Numbered from the stretch's first letter, positions 26,290 through 36,980 are shown. The stretch is DNA of 64,000 nucleotides from Paenibacillus albus (GCF_003952225.1 NZ_CP034437.1:3034501-3098500); one strand, 5' to 3'. The notes: a model not told the origin generated them from the sequence alone. Translations and numbers: made by a program.

Positions 26290-27372
26290 TTAATAAGGCA
26301 GTTTAATTTCAACTTCGCGGCGTTGTTCAGCTGAACGGAGTACGCCGTCAATGATTGCTTGTTGAATCAAGATTTGCTCACCTGGAATTGGTGCAGGACG
26401 TCCTTCGCGAACCGCATCGACGAAGTCACGCACTTTTTCGAAGAACAGATCTTTATCGTGCTCGATGCCCGGAACCGGCGTCGAAGTTTGCTGACCCATA
26501 AAGTCATGGAAGAGCGTAATATCGCCGACTTTGCCGTCCCATACGCCGGACCAGTTGCCTTTGCCGAACGGATTCACTTTCAGACCGCCTTCAGAGCCCA
26601 GGAACATCGTCGAGCCGAGTGTATCCATGTGCATCGCCCAAGAAATCTTGAACTGCAGCACAAGATCGTTCTCGAAGCGAACGAGCGCTACGCCGAAGTC
26701 TTCGACTTCGAACTGGCTTGCTTGCGGATGATGAATCGGGTTCGTTCCGAAATGGTTGCTTGTGAAAGCAGAAACCGTAAGCGGACGAGGGTAGCCGAGT
26801 GCATTGAGTGCCATGTCGAGCGAGTAGCAGCCGATATCTGCCATTGCGCCAGCGCCGGCAAGCGCTTTGCTGATGAATGTGCCGCCAGGCATACCGCGTC
26901 TGCGGCCGCCGCCTGTTTCAACATAGTACACTTTACCGAGCTTGCCGGATTGAACGATGTCGCCAACAAGCTTCATGTTCGGGTCATAGCGCGGTTGGAA
27001 ACCGATTGTGAGCATGTTGCCCGTTTCTTTGGAAGCTTGCACCATGTCAATTGCTTCATCAAGCGTTACGGACATTGGCTTCTCCAGAAGGACTTGCTTG
27101 CCCGCACGAAGTGCATCTACAGTCGTTACGTGATGGGACACGTTCGGCGTACAGATGCTGACGCCATCAAGATCAAGCTCAAGCATAGCGCGGTGGCTGT
27201 CGAATGCTTGTGCATCCGTCAGTGAAAGCGATTCCACGAATTGCTGTGCTTTGCCTGGAATGACGTCCGCTACTGCAACGATTTCCACGTCTGCGATTTG
27301 TTTGTACTGGCGAATGTGTGCATGGGCGATACCGCCGCTGCCGATAATACCGATTCGAATAGGCTTAGCCAA
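26290..27372 (-). CDS. Gfo/Idh/MocA family oxidoreductase
   Basis: A 360-residue NAD(P)-dependent oxidoreductase. The N-terminal Rossmann motif is GIIGSGGIAHAH (about residues 8-19), and the conserved LEKPMSVTLDEA holds the EKP signature (about 95-97). The C-terminal alpha/beta domain has ADIGCYSLDMAL with the active-site His replaced by other residues near this site. The TTG start lies 10 bases behind GAGGAG. The substrate is probably a sugar or inositol derivative. It is the last gene of a three-gene unit with an AraC regulator and a second Gfo/Idh/MocA gene. Confidence 0.9.
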   Translation of the reverse strand: MAKPIRIGIIGSGGIAHAHIRQYKQIADVEIVAVADVIPGKAQQFVESLSLTDAQAFDSHRAMLELDLDGVSICTPNVSHHVTTVDALRAGKQVLLEKPMSVTLDEAIDMVQASKETGNMLTIGFQPRYDPNMKLVGDIVQSGKLGKVYYVETGGGRRRGMPGGTFISKALAGAGAMADIGCYSLDMALNALGYPRPLTVSAFTSNHFGTNPIHHPQASQFEVEDFGVALVRFENDLVLQFKISWAMHMDTLGSTMFLGSEGGLKVNPFGKGNWSGVWDGKVGDITLFHDFMGQQTSTPVPGIEHDKDLFFEKVRDFVDAVREGRPAPIPGEQILIQQAIIDGVLRSAEQRREVEIKLPY

Positions 27373-27406
27373 TTTGAGTCATCTCCTCTTTAATTGTCAA
27401 CTTATT

Positions 27407-28336
27407 CTAAGGCGTTTGCTGGATGCGGAACTGCCTAGGTGTCATATTGAAGCGTTTCTTAAACACATAGTACAAATAATTGCTGCTGGCGAAACCATGC
27501 TCGAGCGCAATATGCTCAATCGAATGCTGGCCTTCAATGATGGCAGAGCACACCTGCGACAGACGGTAGTTCTCCAGATAGGCACTGAACGATTCCTCGC
27601 CTTGCTCGCGGAAGATCCGCTGCAGCTGACGGGCACTGATCGGAATTCGCTCGGCAACCTCTTGAAGCGTTAACTGCTGTGCGTAGTTATCGTGAATGAA
27701 TTGCGTTGCAATCCGAAAGCGATGCTCGTTCATATTGCGGGACGGCGGTTCGAAGGTAAGGCTGGGCTCAGATGACATGCGTGAAGCGCGCAGCAAGATT
27801 TGTATGATGGCTTGCTTGATGGTCGAGAATGCTCCTGGTTGGCCTTCGTTCCAAGCACGATAGGCGGTGAGGAACCACGACATTGCATTATACTGATCGA
27901 CATGTGGACGCAACGGTAAGCCGCTAAGCGCATTCATGCAGCTCTCTGCTTCATGACGCTCCCACGGGTCGCCCCAGGCTGCTTCTTCCTCGCTTTCTTT
28001 AATCGGCACGATATCAATATGGAGACAGAGCTCATCCATCGCTTCTCGCGAGTCCGCTTCCTGCTGATGCAGGACGTTTGGTCCCGTCAAGTAGAAAAGA
28101 CCTTCGTGCAGCGGATAGACAGTGTCTTCCATAATGACTGTTCCCTTGCCGCGTGGAATAAAATGAAACTCATATTCCGAGTGCTTATGGAACCGTACGA
28201 TTTTTCCAGGAGGGAAGGTGGCGAGGTGGCAGCGCAATACGCGAAATCCATAGCCGCCCCAGCGGAACTGGATATCGAGCCTGTCGATCGCGTCGCCGCG
28301 TTCAGCCATTAATGAGTAAGCAAACGGTTTAGCCAT
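27407..28336 (-). CDS. AraC family transcriptional regulator
   Basis: A 309-residue regulator. The cupin-like sensor is at about residues 30-105 (FHKHSEYEFHFIPRGKGTVIMED), and the C-terminal AraC DNA-binding domain is at about 205-305 (LTLQEVAERIPISARQLQRIFRE; HSIEHIALEHGFASSNYLYYVFKKRF). The start lies behind GGAGAGGTGG. It is placed between two sugar-type oxidoreductases with gaps of 33-34 bp, so it is likely co-transcribed and controls the unit. Confidence 0.9.
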   Translation of the reverse strand: MAKPFAYSLMAERGDAIDRLDIQFRWGGYGFRVLRCHLATFPPGKIVRFHKHSEYEFHFIPRGKGTVIMEDTVYPLHEGLFYLTGPNVLHQQEADSREAMDELCLHIDIVPIKESEEEAAWGDPWERHEAESCMNALSGLPLRPHVDQYNAMSWFLTAYRAWNEGQPGAFSTIKQAIIQILLRASRMSSEPSLTFEPPSRNMNEHRFRIATQFIHDNYAQQLTLQEVAERIPISARQLQRIFREQGEESFSAYLENYRLSQVCSAIIEGQHSIEHIALEHGFASSNYLYYVFKKRFNMTPRQFRIQQTP

Positions 28337-28369
28337 GCATATACCACCTCTCCTTCTTCTTAATTTGTA

Positions 28370-29362
28370 TTAGTTTTTGAGTTCTGCGATTGTTACTTCG
28401 CGGCGCTCTTTGTTCGAGATGTTCGCTGCTTCCATCAGCTTCGTGAGGTCAGCTGCAAGGCCAACGTTCTCAGTAGCTTCTGTGTTGTTCAAAATGTGGC
28501 CAACGAATTGGTTGAAGGCGATTTCGCGGTGATCCGGTTTCGCGATCTTCACCCATTCGTTGCCTTGCAATTTGCTGCTGCGAACAAGTACTTCATCGGA
28601 TTCGAAGCCGTAGATCATTGTGCCTTCTGTGCCGTGTACTTCGAAGCAGAACGGCGAGTTAGGGTTCACGAAGCCAGCTTCTACGACGCCGAAAGCGCCA
28701 TTCTCGTAGCGAAGAGTAGCTACTGCGTTATCTTCAACATCCTTGCCAGTTACATAGCCATAGATCGCGTTCAGGCTTTGCGGCATGCCAAGGAACAGAC
28801 GAGTAAGGTACATTGGGTGGCAGCCAAGGTCGATCAGCGCGCCGCCGCCGCATTGCTCGAGGTTGTAGAAGTGCTCTGGCAACCAGCCAGCAGTTGCGCC
28901 GTTGTGGGACAGGCGAACGCGAGCTTGCGTCAATTGGCCGAGGTAGCCTTTAGCCAATACTTCTTGAGCTGCAAGTGTATAGTTATCATTAAGGCGCGGC
29001 AGGGATACAGTGAACTTCACGCCTGCTTCCTTAATAGCAGCAAGAATTTCGTTAACTTCTGCGTTTGTTGGCGCTACAACCTTCTCAGTGAAGATGTGCT
29101 TGCCAGCGCGAGCAGCTTTCACCATTACATCACGGTGCATGTTTGTTGGTGTATCAACAACGACTGCATCGATGTCGGTACGAGCGAGCAGCTCGTCAAG
29201 GTCTGCGATGAAAGGTACGCCAAGCTTCTCAGCATCAGCTTGACCGCGGGAAGGGATCTCGTCCCATACGGCTACGATCTCTGTGTTTGGATTGGCTTGT
29301 ACGTTACGAGTGTAGTCCCAGGCATGAACATGCCAATAGCTAAGCATTGCTACGCGAATCAT
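28370..29362 (-). CDS. Gfo/Idh/MocA family oxidoreductase
   Basis: A 330-residue NAD(P)-dependent oxidoreductase; the ATG at 29362 follows GGGAGGA. The N-terminal fold starts RVAMLSYWHVHAWDYTRN, an atypical glycine-poor version of the nucleotide motif. The EK signature is in KHIFTEKVVAPTNAE, with VVDTPTNMH before it. GGGALIDLGCHPMYLTRLFLG holds the conserved D-x2-C/S-H pattern with the likely catalytic His. It is the first gene of the three-gene minus-strand unit. A cluster of repeated operator-like sites lies directly upstream. Confidence 0.9.
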   Translation of the reverse strand: MIRVAMLSYWHVHAWDYTRNVQANPNTEIVAVWDEIPSRGQADAEKLGVPFIADLDELLARTDIDAVVVDTPTNMHRDVMVKAARAGKHIFTEKVVAPTNAEVNEILAAIKEAGVKFTVSLPRLNDNYTLAAQEVLAKGYLGQLTQARVRLSHNGATAGWLPEHFYNLEQCGGGALIDLGCHPMYLTRLFLGMPQSLNAIYGYVTGKDVEDNAVATLRYENGAFGVVEAGFVNPNSPFCFEVHGTEGTMIYGFESDEVLVRSSKLQGNEWVKIAKPDHREIAFNQFVGHILNNTEATENVGLAADLTKLMEAANISNKERREVTIAELKN

Positions 29363-29390
29363 TAATGTATTCCTCCCAGAATAACGGTTT

Positions 29391-29541
29391 TGTCGTGATC
29401 TATGTCGCGTGATCACAGTTTTTCATTCTCTAATTATGCGACATGTCCATACCGTAACACAATAGAAAACGCTTCATAATCCATTTCCATGACAAAAAAA
29501 CTACAAAATCACGACAAATGCTTGTCGCGTGATCATAGTTT
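29391..29541. promoter_or_regulatory. Cluster of TGTCGyGTGATC operator-like repeats with a candidate promoter
   Basis: TGTCGCGTGATCACAGTTT (29403-29421) recurs at 29523-29541 with one change (C to T at position 14). Shorter relatives are TGTCGTGATC (29391-29400) and, inverted, ATCACGACA (29508-29516) and ATGCGACAT (29436-29444). On the minus strand TTGTGT and CATAAT, 18 bp apart, form a possible promoter for the oxidoreductase operon, with the inverted ATGCGACAT overlapping the -10. The AraC-type regulator in the operon is the obvious candidate binder. Confidence 0.6.
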
Positions 29542-29603
29542 GCTCGTACGAGTTGGCGTTATGCCGAATTTTCGACTATAGTTAAGGAAGGAGGTGGTCC
29601 GTT

Positions 29604-29882
29604 ATGCGTCGCGTCATTAGTGCGCCGATACATGCTTATCGCAAGTTTATATCGCCGCTCAAGCCGCCGTCGTGCCGGTTCTATCCTACTTGCTCGGCGT
29701 ACGCGCTCGAAGCGATTGACAAGCATGGACCGCTTCGTGGCAGCTGGCTTGCAGTCAGACGGATTTGCCGCTGCCATCCTTTTCATCCCGGCGGGGTCGA
29801 TTTCGTCCCTCCTACACGAGAGGAAATGCAGCAGCGACGGGCATCTGCCGCGCTTGACAGCGCTGCGGAGGATTCGGTATAG
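29604..29882 (+). CDS. yidD: Membrane protein insertion efficiency factor YidD
   Basis: A 92-residue protein with the UPF0161/YidD pattern: a short amphipathic start ([24 protein letters not shown] is the diagnostic region, about residues 7-30), then [23 protein letters not shown] and CHPFHPGG. It works beside YidC/Oxa1 in membrane protein insertion. The usual neighbours rnpA-yidC are not here, so it is relocated or a second copy. The start follows AAGGAGGTGG. Confidence 0.93.
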   Translation: MRRVISAPIHAYRKFISPLKPPSCRFYPTCSAYALEAIDKHGPLRGSWLAVRRICRCHPFHPGGVDFVPPTREEMQQRRASAALDSAAEDSV

Positions 29883-29914
29883 TTGATCGCAAGAGATTCA
29901 TTACCAATATCATG

Positions 29915-30229
29915 ATTCGATGAACGGATAAGTACAGAGGAATTGGCCTTACCAGAGAGCCGGGGTAGCTGGAAACCGGCAAGGCGCAGCTTTTGGAAAA
30001 TGGTCCCGGAGAATTCGTGCTCAAGCAGTCAGTGTTATGAAGGCTGATGTAAGGGTGCGGCGATTGACCTCGTTAACGGTCGTAACGTTCATCCGGATAT
30101 TCGGATGGACCTAATGAAGCTTTCTCATGACGTTATGCCGCATACGGCCTGCGTTTCACGGGAGAGGAAATTGGGTGGTACCGCGTAAGCGACAAGCTTT
30201 CGTCCCATATGAGGATGAGGCTTTTTTTG
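29915..30229 (+). promoter_or_regulatory. T-box leader, methionine-tRNA responsive
   Basis: A leader before metG. It has a K-turn-type start (GATGAACGGATAAGTA), AGAGAGCC near 29954, and a specifier context GGAAA-ATG-GTCCCGGAG with ATG at 30000-30002. The T-box sequence AATTGGGTGGTACCGCG is at 30169-30185, and a terminator (30194-30229) ends in a long T run. A Met specifier before methionyl-tRNA synthetase is self-consistent. Confidence 0.93.
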
Positions 30230-30264
30230 TTTTTTTACAGACGACGATTAGTGAAGGAGAATGA

Positions 30265-32280
<2,016 letters not shown>

Positions 32281-32291
32281 GCATGACATGT

Positions 32292-32325
32292 AAACCGCTG
32301 GGGCCAGGTGCTCCAGCGGTTTTCT
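32292..32325 (+). terminator. Terminator after metG
   Basis: AAACCGCTGG pairs with CCAGCGGTTT, followed by TCTGTT. Confidence 0.8.
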
Positions 32326-32326
32326 G

Positions 32327-32378
32327 TTGACACTGTATTTTGCAGCCTATATAATTCTAATTGTAAAGTTTACGATTA
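32327..32378 (+). promoter_or_regulatory. Sigma-A promoter with Zur-like box for the zinc uptake operon
   Basis: A consensus promoter, TTGACA (32327-32332) and TATAAT (32350-32355), has a 17-bp spacer. From 32358 to 32378 lies an inverted repeat: left arm TAATTGTAAA, centre G, right arm TTTACGATTA, with one mismatch. Its core TTGTAA-AGT-TTACGA is close to the Bacillus Zur box (TCGTAAT-N-ATTACGA). It covers the expected transcription start, so a bound Zur-type repressor would block transcription when zinc is plentiful. Confidence 0.85.
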
Positions 32379-32402
32379 TGATAGATAGAGGTGCTCAGGT
32401 TT

Positions 32403-33350
32403 ATGTTTTATAAGCGATTATTAGGCAAATTCGTCCTGTCAGCCGCGATGCTGGCTTTTTTGATTGTTATGCTCGCTGGATGCGCATCTTCAAGCAAAGG
32501 CAAGCTCGTTGAAGGCAAAACAAATGTCGTCACTAGCTTCTACCCGCTCTATTTTCTAGCTCAGCAGATAGGCGGAGAGAACGCGAATGTCATTAATATG
32601 ATTCCGGCAGGTGTAGAGCCGCATGATTGGAGTCCGAAGAGCCGCGACCTCGATACTGCAGCCAAAGCACAGCTGTTCCTCTATAACGGAGCGGGGCTTG
32701 AAGGTTGGGTACCTGATTTTCTAGAAGGGTTGCCAAGCGATTCGAAGCTGATTACCGTAGAAGCGAGCGAAGGGATCAAGAAGCTCTCCGGGAATCCGGA
32801 AGAGGATGCAGATGCTGCAGATGCGAAGCATGTTGATCCGCACACCTGGGTAAGTCCGAAGTCGATGCTTATTATGGCGGACACGGTGCTGAAGAACTTC
32901 TTGAAAGCTGATCCTGCTCATCAAGATGCTTATACAGCCAACTATGACAAGCTCGAGCAGCGCCTTAAAGATTTGGATCAAGAATATACGGATGCCCTCA
33001 CGAAGACCGCTCGTAAGGATATCGTTACGTCCCATCAGGCTTTCGGATATCTCGCAAGAGATTATGGACTGAAACAAGTGGCTATAATGGGGTTGTCGCC
33101 TGATGCAGAGCCGAAGGCGCAGGATTTGCTCCGCATCACGAAGTTCGTGAAGGATAATGGCATCCAATATATTTTCTTCGAAGAGCTCGTTTCTGATGAA
33201 CTCGCGAAGACGCTTGCGAATGAAGCAGACGTGAGCACGATGGTGTTAAACCCGCTTGAAGGACTTACGCCTGAGCAGGAGAAGAAGGGTGAAGACTACT
33301 TCTCTCTCATGAAGGCAAATTTGCAAAATCTAGTCCAAGCCTTACAATAG
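32403..33350 (+). CDS. znuA: Zinc ABC transporter substrate-binding lipoprotein
   Basis: A 315-residue lipoprotein of the cluster A-I metal-binding family. The signal peptide ends MLAGC (Cys27). Metal ligands can be placed at His75 (GVEPHDW), His147 (VDPHTW), the His in TSHQAFGYL, and an acidic residue near the C-terminus. The loop before His147 (NPEEDADAADAKH) is the acidic/His segment typical of zinc, not manganese, binders. The ATG at 32403 follows AGGTG. It is the first gene of an operon with ATPase, permease and ccdA, behind a Zur-like box. Confidence 0.92.
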   Translation: MFYKRLLGKFVLSAAMLAFLIVMLAGCASSSKGKLVEGKTNVVTSFYPLYFLAQQIGGENANVINMIPAGVEPHDWSPKSRDLDTAAKAQLFLYNGAGLEGWVPDFLEGLPSDSKLITVEASEGIKKLSGNPEEDADAADAKHVDPHTWVSPKSMLIMADTVLKNFLKADPAHQDAYTANYDKLEQRLKDLDQEYTDALTKTARKDIVTSHQAFGYLARDYGLKQVAIMGLSPDAEPKAQDLLRITKFVKDNGIQYIFFEELVSDELAKTLANEADVSTMVLNPLEGLTPEQEKKGEDYFSLMKANLQNLVQALQ

Positions 33351-33367
33351 AAAGAAGGAAAAATCGG

Positions 33368-34174
33368 ATGCTCCAAACACAGCAGCAAGATTCCATATCC
33401 TTGATCTGCCACAAGCCAATTATCGAGCTTGAGAATGTATCATTTGCTTATAATCAGAAGCCGGTTGTCAATCACGTCAATTTCACGGTGCAGGAGCGGG
33501 ACTTTGTCGGTTTGATTGGCTCTAACGGCGCAGGCAAGACGACGCTGCTCCGCATGATTGTAGGCTTGCTTGCGCCGACCAGCGGTACGGTTAAGCTGTT
33601 TGGCGAACCGATTCAGCAATTCCGTAATTGGAATTTGATTGGGTACGTCCCACAGAAAAACTCGTTTAATCCGTTGTTTCCAGCGACCGTCCGCGAGGTG
33701 GTCATCTCCGGGCTGTTTAGCCGCAACAAGCTGTTCAAGCGCGTGACGAAGGCTGATAGTATAAAGTGCGAAGAGGCGCTTCATGCGATGAAGATCGAGG
33801 ATCTAGCAGGCAAGCGGATCGGAGAATTGTCGGGCGGGCAGCAGCAGCGAGCTTTTCTTGCGCGTGCGCTGATCAACAATCCGGCGCTGCTTATTCTCGA
33901 TGAGCCAACCGTCGGCATCGACAGCGAGACGCAGGAAGGCTTCTTCCATCTTATCAAGCACATGCATCAGCACCATAACATTACGTTCCTGATGGTGTCG
34001 CATGATATGGAGATGATCAGGTCCTACTTAGGAGAGAAGCCGAAGCAGGAAGCCGGCAAAATCAAGTTTTATGTGAAGCACTCGCATGACTTGGAGGACT
34101 GCGTGGAGACGAACTTAACGCACAGCTTGCGAGAGCTGCGCCACTCGATGGAACGAGGGAAAGTGGGCGTATAG
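33368..34174 (+). CDS. znuC: Zinc ABC transporter ATP-binding protein
   Basis: A 268-residue ATPase with Walker A GSNGAGKTT (about residues 56-64), signature LSGGQQQR, Walker B LLILDEPTVGID, and the switch VSHDMEM. A C-terminal extension of about 50 residues (FYVKHSHDLEDC onward) is typical of the AdcC/ZnuC type. It begins 17 bp after znuA and ends three bases before the permease start, so translation is coupled. It powers zinc import with the adjacent permease. Confidence 0.92.
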   Translation: MLQTQQQDSISLICHKPIIELENVSFAYNQKPVVNHVNFTVQERDFVGLIGSNGAGKTTLLRMIVGLLAPTSGTVKLFGEPIQQFRNWNLIGYVPQKNSFNPLFPATVREVVISGLFSRNKLFKRVTKADSIKCEEALHAMKIEDLAGKRIGELSGGQQQRAFLARALINNPALLILDEPTVGIDSETQEGFFHLIKHMHQHHNITFLMVSHDMEMIRSYLGEKPKQEAGKIKFYVKHSHDLEDCVETNLTHSLRELRHSMERGKVGV

Positions 34175-34177
34175 AGG

Positions 34178-34984
34178 TTGGATATTATTACGACGGAATT
34201 TTTTCAAAGAGCGCTTATAGGCGGCGTTCTGATTGGGATTACGGCTCCGCTCATGGGGCTGTTTCTTGTCTTGCGAAGACTTTCGATGATTGGCGATACG
34301 CTCGCGCATGTATCGATAGCAGGCGTTGCGCTTGGTTTCTTAATCGGCGTATATCCAGTAGCGGTTGGCCTCATCTTCGCGCTTGCAGCGACCTTCGCGA
34401 TTGAGAAACTGCGCAAGGCTTATAAGACATATGCAGAGCTGTCTATCGCAGTTATTATGTCAGGCGGCGTAGCGCTTGCATCACTTCTGTTCACGATGGG
34501 AAAAGGCTTTAATGTGAGCGTCAGCGGTTACTTATTCGGCAGTATCTACACACTGGATACAACGGATTTGGTATTGATCGGGATTGTGACAGTTGTCGTA
34601 TTGCTATCGGTAGGCTTGCATGCGAAGGAGCTGTTTCTGCTCACATTTGATGAAGATGCCGCAGCAGTGAGCGGCTTGCCAACGCGTTTCTTTAACTTTA
34701 TGATAAGTGTGCTTACCGCGCTCGTCATCAGCGTCTCTATTAAGATCGTAGGCGCGCTTCTCGTATCCGCGCTGCTTACCATTCCTGCCGCATGCAGTCT
34801 TGTAATCGCAAGGAGCTTCAGGCAGTCTGTCGTTACTGTAGTCGTCATAGCGGAGCTTGCAGTCGTTGCCGGCCTGCTGTCTGCCGGGGTATGGAACTTG
34901 GCACCGGGCGGCACCATTGTCATGCTCTTAATTGTAATATTACTGCTGCTGCTTTCGGTTCGCCGGAGATTTAGCGCAGGTTGA
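34178..34984 (+). CDS. znuB: Zinc ABC transporter permease
   Basis: A 268-residue permease of the ABC-3 family with seven or eight hydrophobic segments. The conserved cytoplasmic stretch MGLFLVLRRLSMIGDTLAHVSIAG (about residues 24-47) contacts the ATPase, and LTFDEDAAAVSGLP marks the second coupling region. The TTG start lies four bases past the znuC stop. It completes the zinc uptake system. Confidence 0.92.
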   Translation: MDIITTEFFQRALIGGVLIGITAPLMGLFLVLRRLSMIGDTLAHVSIAGVALGFLIGVYPVAVGLIFALAATFAIEKLRKAYKTYAELSIAVIMSGGVALASLLFTMGKGFNVSVSGYLFGSIYTLDTTDLVLIGIVTVVVLLSVGLHAKELFLLTFDEDAAAVSGLPTRFFNFMISVLTALVISVSIKIVGALLVSALLTIPAACSLVIARSFRQSVVTVVVIAELAVVAGLLSAGVWNLAPGGTIVMLLIVILLLLLSVRRRFSAG

Positions 34985-35000
34985 AAGTGAAGGTGACATC

Positions 35001-35714
35001 ATGTCTGATGTAACGGTATGGGCAGCATTCGGCGCGGGAATTGCTTCATTCATTTCCCCTTGCTGTTTGCCGCTTTATCCATCCTATTTGTCGTACATAA
35101 CTGGCGTTTCGGTCAGCGATTTGAAGAGTGAGCATCCCGGCCGCGAAGTGCGGATGCGGACGATGAGCCATACGCTTTTCTTTATTCTTGGTTTTTCCAT
35201 CGTTTATTACACGCTTGGTTATGGAACGAATGCATTCGCAGAGTTGTTCTCGGACTATCAAGATCTGATCAGGCAATTGTCCGCTGTCCTCATTATTCTG
35301 ATGGGTTTCATCCTTATGGGGTTAATCCAACCTAAGGTACTTTTACGAGATTTGAAAATGCCGCTGAGGATGAAACGCTCGGGTTATCTCGCTTCCTTCA
35401 TCTTCGGGATAGGCTTCTCGGCAGGCTGGTCGCCATGTACCGGCCCGATTCTGGCGAGCATTCTGCTCATGGCTGCATCAGAGCCGGGCACATGGTTTGA
35501 GTTGACGACGGCGTATGCTCTTGGCTTCGCCATTCCATTCTTCGTACTAGCCTTCTTCATCGGCTCGACGAGATGGATCGTACGCTACTCCAGCATTATG
35601 ATGAAAGTCGGCGGCGCTGGTATGCTCATCATGGGTATCCTGCTGTTCACCGACCAGATGACTCAAATCACGATTTGGCTGAACTCCATCACTCCAGAAT
35701 GGTTGAAGTTCTAA
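35001..35714 (+). CDS. ccdA: Cytochrome c biogenesis protein CcdA
   Basis: A 237-residue polytopic protein of the CcdA/DsbD-beta family with six membrane segments. The two redox cysteines lie in SPCCLPLYPSY near the start (the motif carries an extra Cys) and in GWSPCTGPI in helix 4. It moves reducing power across the membrane to apocytochrome c or to extracytoplasmic thiol proteins. The start follows AGTGAAGGTG, only 16 bp behind znuB, so it is probably in the zinc operon. Its normal Bacillus partners (resABC or ccdBC) are absent here. Confidence 0.92.
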   Translation: MSDVTVWAAFGAGIASFISPCCLPLYPSYLSYITGVSVSDLKSEHPGREVRMRTMSHTLFFILGFSIVYYTLGYGTNAFAELFSDYQDLIRQLSAVLIILMGFILMGLIQPKVLLRDLKMPLRMKRSGYLASFIFGIGFSAGWSPCTGPILASILLMAASEPGTWFELTTAYALGFAIPFFVLAFFIGSTRWIVRYSSIMMKVGGAGMLIMGILLFTDQMTQITIWLNSITPEWLKF

Positions 35715-35762
35715 GGTTCTAACGGTCTTAATGTTGACGGAACTTATTCAATAATGAGCGTA

Positions 35763-35875
35763 TGAAAAAGTTTGTAGCCGAAGAGTTTACGTGCCGCCTT
35801 TGATGAAGTGTCCTAACCTTATAGTCTAATCACAAGGACACAGAATCAACAGCGGCCGCAGGCACAACTTTTTCA
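35763..35875. repeat. Nested inverted repeat (long imperfect hairpin)
   Basis: Four pairs of inverted segments nest in order: TGAAAAAGTT (35763-35772) with AACTTTTTCA (35866-35875), GCCGC (35793-35797) with GCGGC (35852-35856), TTGAT (35800-35804) with ATCAA (35845-35849), and GTGTCCT (35808-35814) with AGGACAC (35835-35841), around a 20-base loop. It lies between convergent ccdA and splB. It could be a terminator, a structured RNA or a mobile palindrome. Confidence 0.7.
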
Positions 35876-35909
35876 GCAGCGAATGCCCTTGAACTCTTAA
35901 GTGAAGTTT

Positions 35910-36980
35910 CTAAGTGAAGTATTCGATTTTTGCATCCTCAAAATGCTCAAAGATGCGCTCCGAGATAAACATCCGGAGCGCTTCTGCTTGTTCATCGGGG
36001 TAAACGTATTTCCCTTGCCCCCAGCGGCCCCACTTATACTTGCGCTTCTCAATGTCCATCTCAAGCTTCGTGCGGGGATATCGCTTCTCAATGACATTCT
36101 TAGCTGTCTTCGTGAAGCGATGCTGGATGAGCTCGAAGGTAAGACCGGACGACGCGTCCTTCGGCAAGGACGCCGCCAATGAAGAGAGCAGCTCCGCATA
36201 GCCTTCCTGCCAGCCCTCGTGCCAGATGATCGGTGCGATAATAAAGCCGAGCGGGTAGCCGGCACGAGCAATCTTGGCGGCAGCTTCAATGCGGTCCTCG
36301 AAGCGTGACGTAGATGGCTCGAAGTTCTTAATCACATATTTTGCATTCACGCTGAACCTCACGCGGGTATGGCCGTTATGCTTAATGTCGAGCAAAGAAT
36401 CGACGTAATGAAACTTTGTCACGAACCGCAGTCGGCCGTATTCTTGATCCGCCATGAAGGTGATCAGCTCCCGCAAGCTGCCGGTTATCGGCTCAAGCCC
36501 GACCGGATCGGAGGTACAGGCGGCTTCAAACCTTGTTATTTCAGGGATACGTTCGTCAATATAACCTTTTGCAGCTTGCATGATTTCATCGGTATTCACA
36601 TACACCCGAATGTAAGGCTTTGCCCCGAGGGTCGTCTGCAAGTAGCAATAGTGGCAGTGCCCCATACAGCCTGTTGCGATCGGAATGGCATACTCCGCTG
36701 ATGGCTTGGAAGTATCGAACTTCAACGTTTTGCGGATGCCAACAACTAGTGTGCGCTTGGCAATCTTGTACTGTTCGAGCTCAGATTCACCGGGTAAGTT
36801 CGTAATTCGGTTATGGGAGGTTGTCATCCGATAAGGGATGCCGAGTGACTTGACCCATTCCATAATTTGTTGACCTTTCGGATAATCAAGTGCGGAAGGC
36901 TCGAAATAAACAAGCTCAGGAATGAATGACTCGTGAACGGATTTCTTAGCTGCAGGCCTTTCAAGCAAGGTGGTGCTCAA
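35910..36980 (-). CDS. splB: Spore photoproduct lyase
   Basis: A 356-residue radical SAM enzyme that reverses the spore photoproduct thymine dimer during germination. The 4Fe-4S cluster cysteines are Cys105, Cys109 and Cys112 (GCMGHCHYCY), and the conserved hydrogen-donor Cys is Cys155 in FEAACTSDP. The TTG at 36980 is chosen because AAAGGAGG lies 11 bases upstream; the longer reading to 37007 would put that site inside the gene. The length is slightly above the B. subtilis protein. There is no splA next to it, unlike B. subtilis. It is divergent from mntR. Confidence 0.95.
   Translation of the reverse strand: MSTTLLERPAAKKSVHESFIPELVYFEPSALDYPKGQQIMEWVKSLGIPYRMTTSHNRITNLPGESELEQYKIAKRTLVVGIRKTLKFDTSKPSAEYAIPIATGCMGHCHYCYLQTTLGAKPYIRVYVNTDEIMQAAKGYIDERIPEITRFEAACTSDPVGLEPITGSLRELITFMADQEYGRLRFVTKFHYVDSLLDIKHNGHTRVRFSVNAKYVIKNFEPSTSRFEDRIEAAAKIARAGYPLGFIIAPIIWHEGWQEGYAELLSSLAASLPKDASSGLTFELIQHRFTKTAKNVIEKRYPRTKLEMDIEKRKYKWGRWGQGKYVYPDEQAEALRMFISERIFEHFEDAKIEYFT

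Noticed and set aside
26359-29365. Plus-strand ORFs of 288 and 289 codons opposite the two oxidoreductase genes
   Set aside because: They are shadows of well-matched Gfo/Idh/MocA genes; no family resemblance and no start signals.
29461-29480. CcpA (cre) site resembling GAAAACGCTTCA upstream of the oxidoreductase operon
   Set aside because: The terminal TG and CA positions do not fit the cre consensus.
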